Below the pieces are notes generated by a model. The model saw only the letters and a list, made by a program, of their open reading frames with translations. It searched no databases and had not been told where the DNA came from. A stretch of DNA of 64,000 bases from Bacteroides sp. MSB163 (GTDB taxonomy: Bacteria; Bacteroidota; Bacteroidia; Bacteroidales; Bacteroidaceae): the NCBI RefSeq assembly GCF_036416795.1, contig NZ_CP143867.1:4766001-4830000 (forward strand). The letters run 5' to 3'. Position numbers and translations under genes: made by a program. Positions 1-9,037 of the stretch are shown in pieces (position 1 is the stretch's first letter; each line of letters opens with the position of its first letter).

Positions 1-1
1 C

Positions 2-1168
2 GGATTTACGGTTATTTTGGGTCTGCTCGATCCTTACAGCGCTTTCGGACGTATGACGGTCAATGTGTTTAAACCTGTGTATATGTTAGGAAACAATTTG
101 CTGGAAAGCATATTTTCAAGTTTCAATAACTATACTTTCTATCAGGTGGACGCTTCTCTCCTGAGTATCTCGTCCTTTATTATCGGACTGTTGACGTTCT
201 TGGTGATTGGCTTTCTGGCATGGAAATACGGACGTACTTGGTGCAACACAATATGCCCGGTAGGTACGCTGCTTGGCTTTCTGAGCCGCTTCTCACTGTT
301 TAAAGTACGCATCGATACAGAAAAATGCAATCATTGCGGACTGTGTGCCACTAAATGCAAGGCCTCATGTATTAATAGCCCGGAACAGATTATTGACTAC
401 AGTCGTTGCGTAGATTGTTTCGATTGTTTAGGTGCATGTCGCCAGAACGCACTTAGTTATACCACTCCCCTCAAAACAGAGAAACAGGTGACTGACGCTT
501 CCAAACGCCGTTTTTTACTTGCCGGGCTAACAACTGCCGCTGCAACTCCCAAAGTAATGGCACAAGCCCAGAACGTAGCAGCTGCGGTAGCTGGAATGAA
601 AAGTGATAAACGTCAGACACCTATAACACCGCCGGGATCTATCAGTCTGGAACATTTTCAGGCACATTGCACCTCGTGCCACCTGTGTGTCAGTAAATGT
701 CCTTCTCATGTACTGAAGCCTGCTTTTATGGAGTATGGTTTAGGGGGAATGATGCAACCGACCGTTTTCTTTGAAAAGGGTTTCTGTAATTTTGATTGTA
801 CCGTATGCGGGGATATTTGTCCGAATGGAGCTATCCTGCCACTGACGAAAGAGCAGAAACACCTGACACAGATGGGTAAAGTTGTCTTCATCGAAGAGAA
901 CTGCATCGTCTACCGTGACGGAACCAGTTGTGGGGCTTGTTCGGAACATTGCCCTACGCAAGCTCTGTCGATGATTCCTTTCAAGGACGGATTGACAATT
1001 CCTCATATAGATACGGAAATTTGTGTAGGTTGTGGCGGTTGTGAATACGTCTGCCCTGCCCGCCCCTTCCGCGCCGTATATATCGAAGGAAATGCCGTAC
1101 AGCAAGAGGCTAAACCCTTCACCGATAATCATCAGGAAGAAATTCAGGTGGATGATTTCGGATTTTGA
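2..1168 (+). CDS. 4Fe-4S polyferredoxin membrane protein (NapH-like), 5' end cut off
   Basis: The open frame runs in from the window edge, so the true start is upstream. A hydrophobic stretch (around bases 165-225) is followed by the membrane-ferredoxin signature WCNTICPVG. Several ferredoxin cysteine clusters follow: CNHCGLCATKC, CVDCFDCLGAC, CTSCHLCVSKC, CTVCGDIC, CGACSEHC and CVGCGGCEYVC. This arrangement is typical of NapH/polyferredoxin proteins, which pass electrons between a membrane quinone pool and a redox partner. The partner is not visible here. It ends about 160 bp before the next gene, with a terminator-like hairpin between. The family call is firm; the pathway is unknown. Confidence 0.8.
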   Translation, partial: GFTVILGLLDPYSAFGRMTVNVFKPVYMLGNNLLESIFSSFNNYTFYQVDASLLSISSFIIGLLTFLVIGFLAWKYGRTWCNTICPVGTLLGFLSRFSLFKVRIDTEKCNHCGLCATKCKASCINSPEQIIDYSRCVDCFDCLGACRQNALSYTTPLKTEKQVTDASKRRFLLAGLTTAAATPKVMAQAQNVAAAVAGMKSDKRQTPITPPGSISLEHFQAHCTSCHLCVSKCPSHVLKPAFMEYGLGGMMQPTVFFEKGFCNFDCTVCGDICPNGAILPLTKEQKHLTQMGKVVFIEENCIVYRDGTSCGACSEHCPTQALSMIPFKDGLTIPHIDTEICVGCGGCEYVCPARPFRAVYIEGNAVQQEAKPFTDNHQEEIQVDDFGF

Positions 1169-1193
1169 TTAAATATTTTCCCGATTCCCACTG

Positions 1194-1239
1194 ACGCCTG
1201 TCTTCGATTGAATAAATTGGGGGCAGGCGTTGCTTTTTC
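1194..1239 (+). terminator. Rho-independent terminator after the ferredoxin gene
   Basis: ACGCCTG and CAGGCGT arms enclose a 23-base loop and are followed by a T-rich tail, 25 bp after the stop codon. Confidence 0.6.
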
Positions 1240-1271
1240 TCTATACTTAGCACATTTTTCTCCCTTTTTAC

Positions 1272-1301
1272 TTTCAACCTACAATAAAATCACTAATTTC
1301 G
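1272..1301 (+). promoter_or_regulatory. Candidate Bacteroides-type promoter for the patatin gene
   Basis: A TTT box, a 19-base spacer and TAATTTCG lie about 30 bp before the patatin ATG. The -7 box differs from the TAnnTTTG consensus at one base. Confidence 0.45.
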
Positions 1302-1331
1302 TGGCGAACAAATATATGGTAGATTTTTTAC

Positions 1332-2165
1332 ATGGAGGCAACATCAAATAATTGGTTTACGAACAAATATCCTATAGGATATGCTTTGAGCGGTGGTTTT
1401 ATCAAGGGTTTCGCGCATCTGGGCGTGATGCAGTCATTGTTGGAACATGACATCAAACCTAATATCCTTTCGGGAGTAAGCGCAGGGGCTTTGGCAGGCG
1501 TGTTTTATGCAGACGGCAACGAACCGCATAAAGTGCTGGATTACTTCTCCGGGCATAAGTTCCAGGACCTGACCAAATTAGTCATACCAAAAGTGGGATT
1601 GTTCGAGTTAGGCGAATTTATTGATTTCCTGAAAACCAATCTGAAAGCAAAGACGATGGAAGAATTGCAAATACCTCTCATCATCACTGCAACCGACCTC
1701 GATCACGGACGTGTGGTGCATTTCCACAAAGGGGATATTGCCGAACGTGTGGCGGCTTCATGTTGTATGCCTGTCCTTTTCTCTCCTGTAAAAATAGAAG
1801 GAACGCATTATGTAGATGGTGGAGTGTTTATGAACTTACCTGTATCTACCATTCGGCGTGTTTGTAGCAAAGTGGTGGCAGTAAATGTTAGTCCGCTACT
1901 GGCGAACAAATATAAGATGAATATTGTAAGTATTGCCATGCGTTCCTACCACTTCATGTTCCGTGCCAATACGTTCCCCGAACGGGAAAAAGCGGATTTA
2001 TTAATAGAACCGTATAATCTGGATGGATACGGCAATACCGAACTGGAAAAAGCAGAAGAGATATTTATGCAGGGATACAATGCCGCTAACACTCTTCTGG
2101 ATCAGTTGAAAGCGGATCAGGGAACCATCTGGAAAGATGAAAGTAATTATCAAATCATAAAATAA
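1332..2165 (+). CDS. Patatin-like phospholipase
   Basis: A 277-residue serine lipase of the patatin/RssA family, which hydrolyses acyl esters of phospholipids with a Ser-Asp dyad. Visible motifs are the glycine-rich oxyanion loop SGGFIKGFAHLG (about residues 20-31), the nucleophile motif GVSAG with Ser50, and the DGG box with its Asp near residue 161 (YVDGGVFMNLP). There is no clear signal peptide, so it is probably cytoplasmic, although the family often works at membranes. It lies 8 bp ahead of the amylase gene and the two are probably co-transcribed. Family call is confident; substrate is unknown. Confidence 0.88.
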   Translation: MEATSNNWFTNKYPIGYALSGGFIKGFAHLGVMQSLLEHDIKPNILSGVSAGALAGVFYADGNEPHKVLDYFSGHKFQDLTKLVIPKVGLFELGEFIDFLKTNLKAKTMEELQIPLIITATDLDHGRVVHFHKGDIAERVAASCCMPVLFSPVKIEGTHYVDGGVFMNLPVSTIRRVCSKVVAVNVSPLLANKYKMNIVSIAMRSYHFMFRANTFPEREKADLLIEPYNLDGYGNTELEKAEEIFMQGYNAANTLLDQLKADQGTIWKDESNYQIIK

Positions 2166-2173
2166 AAAATAGA

Positions 2174-3871
2174 ATGGGGAAAGATGAAAAAATGATTATC
2201 TATCAAGTGTTTACGCGCTTGTTTGGTAACAATCATAATCACTGTATCAATAACGGGAACATAACGGAAAACGGATGCGGTAAAATGGCGGACTTTACAG
2301 CCAAGGCACTCAATGAAATAAAGAAGTTGGGAGCCACACATATTTGGTATACCGGTATCATAGAACATGCCACGCAAACGGATTATCGCCGTTACAACAT
2401 ACGTCCCGATCATCCGGCTATTGTTAAGGGAAAAGCAGGCTCTCCTTATGCCATCAAGGATTATTATGACGTGGATCCGGACTTGGCAAACGATGTACAG
2501 GAACGTATGAAGGAATTTGAAAATCTGGTACAACGTACTCATCGTAGCGGTCTGAAAGTCATTATTGATTTTGTTCCGAATCACGTTGCCCGCCAATATC
2601 ATTCGGATGCACAACCTGACGGAACTTCACAGTTGGGTGCAAATGATGATCCTAATTACGCTTTCAGCCCATATAATAATTTTTACTATATCCCTCAATC
2701 CGAATTGCACGGTCAGTTTGATATGAAAGGATCGGCTGCGGAACCTTATAAAGAATGTCCTGCCAAGGCTACGGGGAACAATCGTTTCGATGCTTATCCC
2801 AATATCACCGACTGGTACGAAACCGTGAAACTGAATTATGGAGTGGACTATCAGAATGGTGGAACCTGTCACTTCAATCCCACTCCGGACACCTGGACAA
2901 AGATGCTGGATATCCTTCTTTTCTGGGCAGACAAGAATATTGACGGTTTTCGTTGTGATATGGCGGAAATGGTTCCGGTTGAGTTCTGGGAATGGGTGAT
3001 TCCACAAGTGAAAGAGAAGCATCCTGATTTGTTATTCATTGCAGAGGTTTATAATCCGGCAGAATATCAGAATTACTTATTCCGCGGAAAATTTGATTAT
3101 CTATATGATAAGGTAGGGCTTTATGATACGCTTCGTAATGTGATTTGCGGCTATGATTCGGCTACGGCCATTACTCGTTCTTGGCAAAGTCTGGGTGACA
3201 TCGAGAAACGAATGCTGAATTTCCTGGAGAACCATGACGAACAGCGCATTGCTTCTGATTTCTTCGCTGGAAATCCGCGTAAAGCCGTTCCAGGATTGAT
3301 TGTTTCAGCTTGTATGAATACCAATCCGATGATGATTTATTTCGGGCAGGAATTCGGTGAACTGGGCATGGATAGCGAAGGTTTCAGTGGCAGAGACGGG
3401 CGTACCACTATTTTTGATTATTGGAGCGTGGACACCATTCGTCGCTGGCGGAATGGTGGGAAGTTCGATGGCAAGATGCTGACGGAAGACCAAAAACACA
3501 TCTATAGTATCTACCAACGCATCCTGACGCTTTGCAACAAAGAAAAAGCAATCACTGAAGGAGAATTCTTCGATCTGATGTATGCCAACACAAATGGCTG
3601 GCGCTTCAATGAGCATAAACAATACACATTCTTGCGCAAAGCTGGGAAAGAGTTATTGTTCATTATCGTGAACTTTGACCACATTTCAGTAGATGTAGCT
3701 ATCAATGTGCCTTCTCATGCCTTTGACTTCCTGCAAATACCGCAGATGGATGTTTATCCGGCGATAGATTTACTAACCGGAAAGACGGAAAGTATTAGTT
3801 TGCTGCCTTATAAGGCTACGGAAATTTCAGTAGAAGGATATAGTGGAAAGATATTGAAAATCAAGTTATAA
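2174..3871 (+). CDS. GH13 alpha-amylase family glycoside hydrolase
   Basis: A 565-residue (beta/alpha)8 enzyme with the four GH13 regions in order: DFVPNH (near residue 132), GFRCDMAEM with the nucleophile Asp (near 259), the acid/base Glu in IAEVYN (near 291) and ENHDEQR (near 353). The C-terminal 100 residues look like the usual beta domain. There is no signal peptide, which points to cytoplasmic turnover of glycogen or imported malto-oligosaccharides. That fits the branching-enzyme gene 1.8 kb downstream. The ATG at 2174 is used; an in-frame ATG seven codons later (2192) is possible. The exact specificity cannot be read from sequence. Confidence 0.88.
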   Translation: MGKDEKMIIYQVFTRLFGNNHNHCINNGNITENGCGKMADFTAKALNEIKKLGATHIWYTGIIEHATQTDYRRYNIRPDHPAIVKGKAGSPYAIKDYYDVDPDLANDVQERMKEFENLVQRTHRSGLKVIIDFVPNHVARQYHSDAQPDGTSQLGANDDPNYAFSPYNNFYYIPQSELHGQFDMKGSAAEPYKECPAKATGNNRFDAYPNITDWYETVKLNYGVDYQNGGTCHFNPTPDTWTKMLDILLFWADKNIDGFRCDMAEMVPVEFWEWVIPQVKEKHPDLLFIAEVYNPAEYQNYLFRGKFDYLYDKVGLYDTLRNVICGYDSATAITRSWQSLGDIEKRMLNFLENHDEQRIASDFFAGNPRKAVPGLIVSACMNTNPMMIYFGQEFGELGMDSEGFSGRDGRTTIFDYWSVDTIRRWRNGGKFDGKMLTEDQKHIYSIYQRILTLCNKEKAITEGEFFDLMYANTNGWRFNEHKQYTFLRKAGKELLFIIVNFDHISVDVAINVPSHAFDFLQIPQMDVYPAIDLLTGKTESISLLPYKATEISVEGYSGKILKIKL

Positions 3872-3881
3872 TAAGATTTTC

Positions 3882-3957
3882 ACCACGGAGTAACACTGAG
3901 TTCCACAGAGTAATCTTTATTCGAAAGAATCCTTATTACTCTGTGTTACTCCGTGGT
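3882..3957. repeat. Inverted repeat between convergent genes
   Basis: ACCACGGAGTAACAC at 3882 is mirrored by GTGTTACTCCGTGGT ending at 3957, with a further CAGAGTAAT/ATTACTCTG pair inside. The left arm carries about eight extra bases. It sits between convergent genes and probably works as a two-way terminator. The right arm also encodes the last residues and the stop codon of the minus-strand gene. Confidence 0.65.
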
Positions 3958-4182
3958 TCTTTCTCCTTCCAGTTTTTCCTTCAGTCTGTACAGACGCGTA
4001 ATGGCCGGATTGTAAAACTCATCCGGATAATGCGCTTTGATATCGTTTATATTTGCCACTACGTATTGTCTAAGATTCACAATTTTTTCGGCCTCACTTA
4101 GTTGTAACTCTTTGGGTAACTGTGCGTTCTCAGCCCACTTCATCAAGGCATTCACACTTTCTTCATCATACTTATATTCCAT
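3946..4182 (-). CDS. Small conserved Bacteroidales protein (resembles DUF6965)
   Basis: A 78-residue protein starting MEYKYDEESVN, helical and charged, with no signal peptide. I chose the start at 4182 because the 16 residues upstream in the open frame are hydrophobic and unlike the rest. It resembles short DUF6965-type proteins from memory only. Its last three codons and stop lie inside the inverted repeat at 3882-3957, so either the repeat inserted at the gene end or the gene end became part of the terminator. A TATCTTTG box (+ strand CAAAGATA) lies about 20 bp upstream. Function unknown. Confidence 0.65.
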   Translation of the reverse strand: MEYKYDEESVNALMKWAENAQLPKELQLSEAEKIVNLRQYVVANINDIKAHYPDEFYNPAITRLYRLKEKLEGERTTE

Positions 4183-4384
4183 ATGTTCGTATAATTTTTC
4201 TACAAAGATATAAACAAATGATAAAAACACACATACCCCTTCGAACTTTTTCTGTGGAGGCGTGTTATATTATTGTGTTTTTCATAGTATTAGATATAAG
4301 ATTAATTAAAGGAGACTGTACCCGCTTGTGATAAGTAAGTACATCAAAAACAGAAGCGTCTGTTTGATTGATAAATGTGTAAGG

Positions 4385-4417
4385 AGCATCGGTTTACCAG
4401 AGCCGATGCTTTTTTTG
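4385..4417 (+). terminator. Strong terminator hairpin with no gene in front of it
   Basis: AGCATCGG and CCGATGCT arms with a 10-base loop are followed by seven T. No plus-strand protein gene ends here: the stretch 4183-4384 holds no open frame I can support. It may close a small RNA (see findings) or stop transcription before the DUF2461 gene. Confidence 0.65.
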
Positions 4418-4482
4418 TCCCTCTTTGTAGCATGTTAGGAAAATTATGCGTAATTTTGTCAGATAATAAGGAAAATACCAAT

Positions 4483-5148
4483 ATGAACATCCCTGTTATT
4501 TTTCAATTCTTAAAAGAAGTGTCCGCTAACAATAACCGCGAATGGTTCAATGCTCATAAGGACTTATATGAAGAAGCCCGTGGGGAATTTGAGAACCTGT
4601 TATCGGCTATAATTACCCGTATCTCGCTTTTCGATGAAAGTATTCGTGGCGTTCAAGTCAAAGACTGTACTTACCGGATTTATCGTGATACGCGCTTTTC
4701 GCAGGACAAGACCCCGTATAAAACTCATTTGGGCGGATACATCAACGCCCGCGGTAAGAAATCAGACCACTGCGGTTACTATGTTCACATTGAACCGGGC
4801 AACTGTCTGTTGGCAGGTGGTAGCTATTGCCTGCCTCCTAAGACGTTGAAAGCCGTGCGACAGGCAGTGTATGATAACATAGACGAATTTCGCGGTATAG
4901 TTGAAAATCCGGATTTCAAGCAATACTTCCCGGTAATAGGCGAAGATTTCCTGAAAACAGCTCCCAAAGGGTTTCCAAAGGATTTTGAATATGTACAATA
5001 TCTGAAATGCAAGGAATATACCTGTTACTGCAATCAACCGGACAGCTTCTTTCTGGCATCCGATTGCGTGGATCGTACGGCGGAAATCTTCAAGCAAATG
5101 AAACCTTTTGCTGATTTCCTGAACTACACGATTGACGACTTTGAATAA
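4483..5148 (+). CDS. DUF2461 domain-containing protein
   Basis: A 221-residue protein beginning MNIPVIFQFLKEVSANN. The hallmarks of the DUF2461 (TIGR02453) family are visible: NREWFNAHKDLYEEA near the N-terminus, then YRIYRDTRFSQDKTPYKTH and YYVHIEPG. The open frame reaches 36 codons further upstream, but that part overlaps the terminator and its composition does not fit, so the ATG at 4483 is preferred. It is probably cytoplasmic, biochemical role unknown. It stands between a terminator and the YhcH-type gene 39 bp downstream. Confidence 0.85.
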   Translation: MNIPVIFQFLKEVSANNNREWFNAHKDLYEEARGEFENLLSAIITRISLFDESIRGVQVKDCTYRIYRDTRFSQDKTPYKTHLGGYINARGKKSDHCGYYVHIEPGNCLLAGGSYCLPPKTLKAVRQAVYDNIDEFRGIVENPDFKQYFPVIGEDFLKTAPKGFPKDFEYVQYLKCKEYTCYCNQPDSFFLASDCVDRTAEIFKQMKPFADFLNYTIDDFE

Positions 5149-5187
5149 AATTTGATAATAATATAACTAACTTAAAACATTAAAGCT

Positions 5188-5634
5188 ATGGTAGTAGATA
5201 GATTAGAAAATTTAGAAAAATATGCATCGTTGAACCCCTTGTTCGCCCAAGCTATTGAATTCTTGCAATCGCATGACTTGAACGCAATGGAAGTTGGCAA
5301 AACCGAACTGAAAGGTAAAGACCTGGTTGTAAACGTAGCTCAAACTACCCCTAAAGCTAAAGAACAAGCCAAACTGGAAACACACAATGAATTTATAGAT
5401 ATCCAGATTCCTCTCTCCGGTGCGGAAGTAATGGGCTATACCGCAGGAAAAGATTGCGTACCGGCTGATGCTCCCTACAATGCAGAGAAAGATATTACTT
5501 TCTTCGAAGGACTGGCTGAAACTTATATCACTGTAAAACCTGGAATGTTTGCTATATTCTTCCCTCAAGACGGACATGCTCCCGGCATTTCTCCTGACGG
5601 TGTGAAGAAAGTCATTGTGAAAGTGAAAGCATAA
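5188..5634 (+). CDS. YhcH/YjgK/YiaL family protein
   Basis: A 148-residue cupin-like beta-barrel protein, full length for the family (about 150). Recognisable features are ETHNEFIDIQ and the late FFPQDGHAPG segment, which carries metal-site His residues. Relatives sit beside sugar-catabolic genes (for example EbgC and sialic acid loci), and the family is linked to sugar anomer or isomer handling. Here it precedes glgB by 29 bp, so the two probably share a transcript and a role in carbohydrate metabolism. The substrate is not predictable. Confidence 0.85.
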   Translation: MVVDRLENLEKYASLNPLFAQAIEFLQSHDLNAMEVGKTELKGKDLVVNVAQTTPKAKEQAKLETHNEFIDIQIPLSGAEVMGYTAGKDCVPADAPYNAEKDITFFEGLAETYITVKPGMFAIFFPQDGHAPGISPDGVKKVIVKVKA

Positions 5635-5663
5635 TAATCCAATCAATCAAAAACTCATCCTTT

Positions 5664-7673
5664 ATGGAAACATTGAATTTGATCAAAAACGACCCCTGGC
5701 TGGAACCTTTCGAAGATGCCATCAAAGGCCGTCATCAGCATGTATTAGACAAAGAGGCTGAACTGACGAACAAAGGGAAACAGACTTTGTCTGATTTTGC
5801 CTCGGGATATTTATATTTCGGACTTCACCGTACTGCTGACGGCTGGATTTTCCGTGAATGGGCACCCAACGCCACAGAAATATTTATGGTGGGCACATTC
5901 AATGAATGGAAAGAACTGAAGAAGTACAGTCTGAAACGTAAGGATTATGGTGTTTGGGAAATCAAACTCCCGGCAGATGCCATGAGACACGGTGATTTAT
6001 ACAAACTCATTGTACATTGGGAAGGCGGTTGCGGAGAACGTATTCCTGCCTGGGCAACACGGGTGGTACAAGACGAGCAAACCAAGATTTTCAGTGCGCA
6101 GGTCTGGTCACCGGAAAAGCCATATAAAGTAAAGAAGCGTACATTTAAACCTAATACGGATCCTTTGCTTATCTACGAATGCCATATCGGTATGGCGCAA
6201 CAGGAAGATAAAGTAGGAACTTACAACGAGTTCCGTGAAAAAACTCTTCCGCGCATAGCTAAAGCCGGATACAATTGCATTCAAATCATGGCAATTCAGG
6301 AACATCCCTACTACGGTAGTTTCGGTTACCATGTATCCAGTTTCTTTGCCGCTTCTTCCCGTTTCGGTACTCCGGAAGAATTGAAGGAGTTGATCGATAC
6401 CGCACACGGATTGGGTATTGCAGTGATTATGGACATCGTTCATTCTCATGCAGTAAAGAATGAAGTGGAAGGCTTGGGCAATTTTGCCGGTGATCCGAAT
6501 CAATACTTCTACCCCGGCGCACGACGTGAACATCCGGCTTGGGACTCACTTTGTTTCGACTATGGGAAAAATGAAGTTATCCATTTCCTTCTCTCCAACT
6601 GTAAGTACTGGCTTGAGGAATACGGATTCGACGGTTTCCGGTTCGATGGTGTAACATCTATGCTCTATTATAGTCACGGACTGGGTGAAGCCTTCTGTAA
6701 CTATGGAGACTATTTCAATGGCCATCAGGACGACAATGCCATTTGCTACCTGACACTTGCCAACAAACTTATCCACGAAGTAAATTCCAAAGCAATAACG
6801 ATTGCCGAAGAAGTATCGGGAATGCCCGGTCTTGCAGCTAAAGTTGAAGACGGCGGCTATGGTTTCGACTACCGTATGGCGATGAATATCCCCGATTATT
6901 GGATCAAGACCATCAAAGAAAAAATAGACGAAGACTGGAAACCGTCCAGCATGTTCTGGGAAGTAACCAATCGTCGTAAAGATGAAAAGACCATATCTTA
7001 TGCAGAAAGTCACGACCAGGCATTAGTGGGCGATAAGACGATTATCTTCCGTCTGATAGATGCCGATATGTACTGGCATATGCAGAAAGGCGATGAAAAC
7101 TACACAGTAAATCGTGGTATTGCTCTTCACAAGATGATACGTTTACTGACTTCAAGTACTATCAATGGTGGTTATCTTAACTTCATGGGCAACGAATTCG
7201 GTCACCCCGAATGGATTGATTTTCCACGTGAAGGTAATGGATGGTCATGCAAGTATGCCCGCCGTCAGTGGGATCTGGTAGATAACAAGAATCTTACTTA
7301 CCACTATATGGCCGACTTTGATGCGGATATGCTCAAAATCATTAAGAGCGTGAAAGCTTTCCAGGCAACACCTGTTCAGGAAATCTGGCATAATGACGGT
7401 GATCAGGTATTGGCATACATGCGTAAGGATTATGTCTTTGTGTTCAACTTCAATCCGAAACAGTCATTTACCGATTATGGCTTCCTGGTTTCTCCGGGCA
7501 CATATGAAGTAGTATTGAATACGGATAATCCTGCTTATGGCGGTAATGGATTAGCAGATGACACTGTAAAACATTTCACTATTGCTGATCCTCTTTATGA
7601 AAAAGAGAAGAAGGAATGGTTGAAGTTATATATTCCTGCCCGTACAGCAGTAGTATTGAAGAAAACGAAATAA
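5664..7673 (+). CDS. glgB: 1,4-alpha-glucan branching enzyme (GH13)
   Basis: A 669-residue enzyme that makes alpha-1,6 branches in glycogen. It has an N-terminal CBM48-like domain (about residues 50-140, with FREWAPNATEIFMVG and FNEW), the GH13 barrel with DIVHSH (near 256), GFRFDGVTSM (near 325, nucleophile Asp), the acid/base Glu in IAEEVSG (near 380) and ESHDQALVGD (near 448), and a C-terminal all-beta domain. The length and the MGNEFGHPEW segment resemble the eukaryote-like branching enzymes found in Bacteroidota more than E. coli GlgB. A terminator follows directly. High confidence. Confidence 0.93.
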   Translation: METLNLIKNDPWLEPFEDAIKGRHQHVLDKEAELTNKGKQTLSDFASGYLYFGLHRTADGWIFREWAPNATEIFMVGTFNEWKELKKYSLKRKDYGVWEIKLPADAMRHGDLYKLIVHWEGGCGERIPAWATRVVQDEQTKIFSAQVWSPEKPYKVKKRTFKPNTDPLLIYECHIGMAQQEDKVGTYNEFREKTLPRIAKAGYNCIQIMAIQEHPYYGSFGYHVSSFFAASSRFGTPEELKELIDTAHGLGIAVIMDIVHSHAVKNEVEGLGNFAGDPNQYFYPGARREHPAWDSLCFDYGKNEVIHFLLSNCKYWLEEYGFDGFRFDGVTSMLYYSHGLGEAFCNYGDYFNGHQDDNAICYLTLANKLIHEVNSKAITIAEEVSGMPGLAAKVEDGGYGFDYRMAMNIPDYWIKTIKEKIDEDWKPSSMFWEVTNRRKDEKTISYAESHDQALVGDKTIIFRLIDADMYWHMQKGDENYTVNRGIALHKMIRLLTSSTINGGYLNFMGNEFGHPEWIDFPREGNGWSCKYARRQWDLVDNKNLTYHYMADFDADMLKIIKSVKAFQATPVQEIWHNDGDQVLAYMRKDYVFVFNFNPKQSFTDYGFLVSPGTYEVVLNTDNPAYGGNGLADDTVKHFTIADPLYEKEKKEWLKLYIPARTAVVLKKTK

Positions 7674-7690
7674 ATAACATACTATAAATA

Positions 7691-7728
7691 AAAAAAGCCG
7701 TGTCGGGAAATTCCAACACGGCTTTTTT
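7691..7728. terminator. Bidirectional terminator between glgB and the TPR gene
   Basis: AAGCCGTGT and ACACGGCTT arms are flanked by an A-run on the left and a T-run on the right, so it can stop transcription from both convergent genes. Confidence 0.8.
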
Positions 7729-7750
7729 ATTCTTCTTTCCGATAGATTGA

Positions 7751-8506
7751 TTATTTCAATTGCGCTTCAATTTGCGGCAATAGTTTCTTAATATTATCTA
7801 TCATACTTTTTTCACGAGGTTTGTCTGCCGAGAGTAAGGGGAGTGCACGTTCCAGATACGTTTTAGCATTCTGGAAGTTCTTGTCAGCGATTTCTTTCTG
7901 TGCATCGTACTTAGCTTTATCTGAATTAGCCAATGGTGCTGCATTCTTCAGAACTAAAGCTGCCTTATTATAAGAAAGTGTACCCAAGCTGTACAATGCA
8001 TTGGTATTCTTTTCATCGTCAGCAAGTACTTGTTTGAAAGCTTCTTCAGCATCATCCAGTTTATTAGCCTTTTGTGCTTTAATACCGGCATTCAGATAAT
8101 AATTAGCATGAAGTCTTTTCAATGTCTTGTTTTCCGGAGCCGCTTCTATACCCTCTTTCAGAGTGGCAAGATACTCACTGTCTTTTTTCAAATCCTTCAA
8201 TGCACCGGCTTTACCTACATATGCATTTCCCAGATTGTATTTCTTTTGAATAGCAATATCAAAATACTTGAGAGCTTCTTCCGGTTTTTTGATTTTATCG
8301 GCACAAACGCCGCAGTTGTAAGCGATAACAGAGTCCTGATTGTTTGTCTGTGTCAGGTAGGTACTGAATTTTGTAAATGCTTCCTGGTAATTTTTGGCTT
8401 CGAGTGCTGCCTTTCCTTCGTTAATTAGATTTCCAGGTTCTGTAGTTTGTGCAAAAAAGTTAGTTGCTGCACAACACAGCGCAATGGATAACAAAAATTT
8501 TTTCAT
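7751..8506 (-). CDS. Secreted tetratricopeptide-repeat protein
   Basis: A 251-residue protein with a cleavable signal peptide (MKKFLLSIALCCAATNFFAQ, cut likely after FFA). Several TPR helix pairs follow, for example NLINEGKAALEAKNYQEAF, YFDIAIQKKYNLGNAYVGKA and DDAEEAFKQVLADDEKNTNA. TPR units act as protein-binding scaffolds, so it is probably a periplasmic or outer-membrane-associated partner protein. It is a single gene with its own canonical promoter. The binding partner is unknown. Confidence 0.82.
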   Translation of the reverse strand: MKKFLLSIALCCAATNFFAQTTEPGNLINEGKAALEAKNYQEAFTKFSTYLTQTNNQDSVIAYNCGVCADKIKKPEEALKYFDIAIQKKYNLGNAYVGKAGALKDLKKDSEYLATLKEGIEAAPENKTLKRLHANYYLNAGIKAQKANKLDDAEEAFKQVLADDEKNTNALYSLGTLSYNKAALVLKNAAPLANSDKAKYDAQKEIADKNFQNAKTYLERALPLLSADKPREKSMIDNIKKLLPQIEAQLK

Positions 8507-8534
8507 GTGCTTTAAATTTTAAAAGTTGATATCC

Positions 8535-8566
8535 CAAAATTAGTGTTCATAGCTATAGAAGCAAAA
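8535..8566 (-). promoter_or_regulatory. Bacteroides-type promoter of the TPR gene
   Basis: On the minus strand: TTTTG, a 19-base spacer, then TAATTTTG, which matches the -33/-7 consensus exactly. It lies about 30 bp before the ATG. Confidence 0.75.
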
Positions 8567-8762
8567 CCATTTTAACTTTTTTGTAGTTTTTAGGACAGCT
8601 GTAACAAATGTTATTTTACGTAAATTTCAAGGGGGACTATCTAGAGACCAACAGCATGAGAAAAACAAATTATGCACATAATCAAAATAGATTATATTCA
8701 GAATGAAAATAAATCATACAGAAAAATCCCCGTATTCTACAGAATTACCCTAATTCATGAAA

Positions 8763-8809
8763 AAGAAAAGTCGCAAATGCTTATTTATTAGCGATTTGCG
8801 ACTTTTCTT
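8763..8809 (-). terminator. Probable original terminator of tRNA-Arg, displaced by the prophage
   Basis: A perfect 16-bp inverted repeat: AAGAAAAGTCGCAAAT at 8763-8778 and its mirror at 8794-8809. Read on the minus strand it ends in a T-rich run, as a terminator should. It lies just outside the prophage core and on the strand of the tRNA gene now 44.6 kb away, so before integration it would have followed the tRNA directly. Confidence 0.6.
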
Positions 8810-8810
8810 C

Positions 8811-8820
8811 TGTGATTCCG
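8811..8820. other. Prophage left attachment core (attL)
   Basis: TGTGATTCCG here is identical to 53439-53448, which covers the 3' end of the tRNA-Arg gene. After the core the two copies diverge (TTGCCACTAC versus AAGCGATTCG). Core length is a minimum estimate from sequence identity. Confidence 0.7.
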
Positions 8821-9037
8821 TTGCCACTACTTTTCTTATTGGCTGATAGTCAGTTGTATATCTTTTGTTGCCTAAATTACTTTTAGAAGAGGGGGGGGTA
8901 ACCTATCCAAACAGATTTTAGTTCCTAACATAATATGTACACCGTTTATGCCCAACAAATAGACAATCTGACGGGACACAAACGGGATGTAAAACAAAGT
9001 TCTAAATTTCATTTTCCTATAAAGGTTTCATTTATGT
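8821..9037. other. Phage left end, non-coding
   Basis: No gene is visible between the left core and the first phage gene. The stretch is AT-rich and contains a run of eight G near 8891. It probably holds part of the attachment-site arm. The host stretch 8567-8762 to its left also shows no gene. Confidence 0.4.

Noticed and set aside
740..1132. 130-codon minus-strand open frame in the ferredoxin gene
   Set aside because: Antisense shadow of a gene with six cysteine clusters; no features of its own.
8891..8898. Run of eight G as a phase-variable promoter tract
   Set aside because: It is in non-coding phage-end DNA with no promoter boxes around it and no gene facing it closely; too little support.
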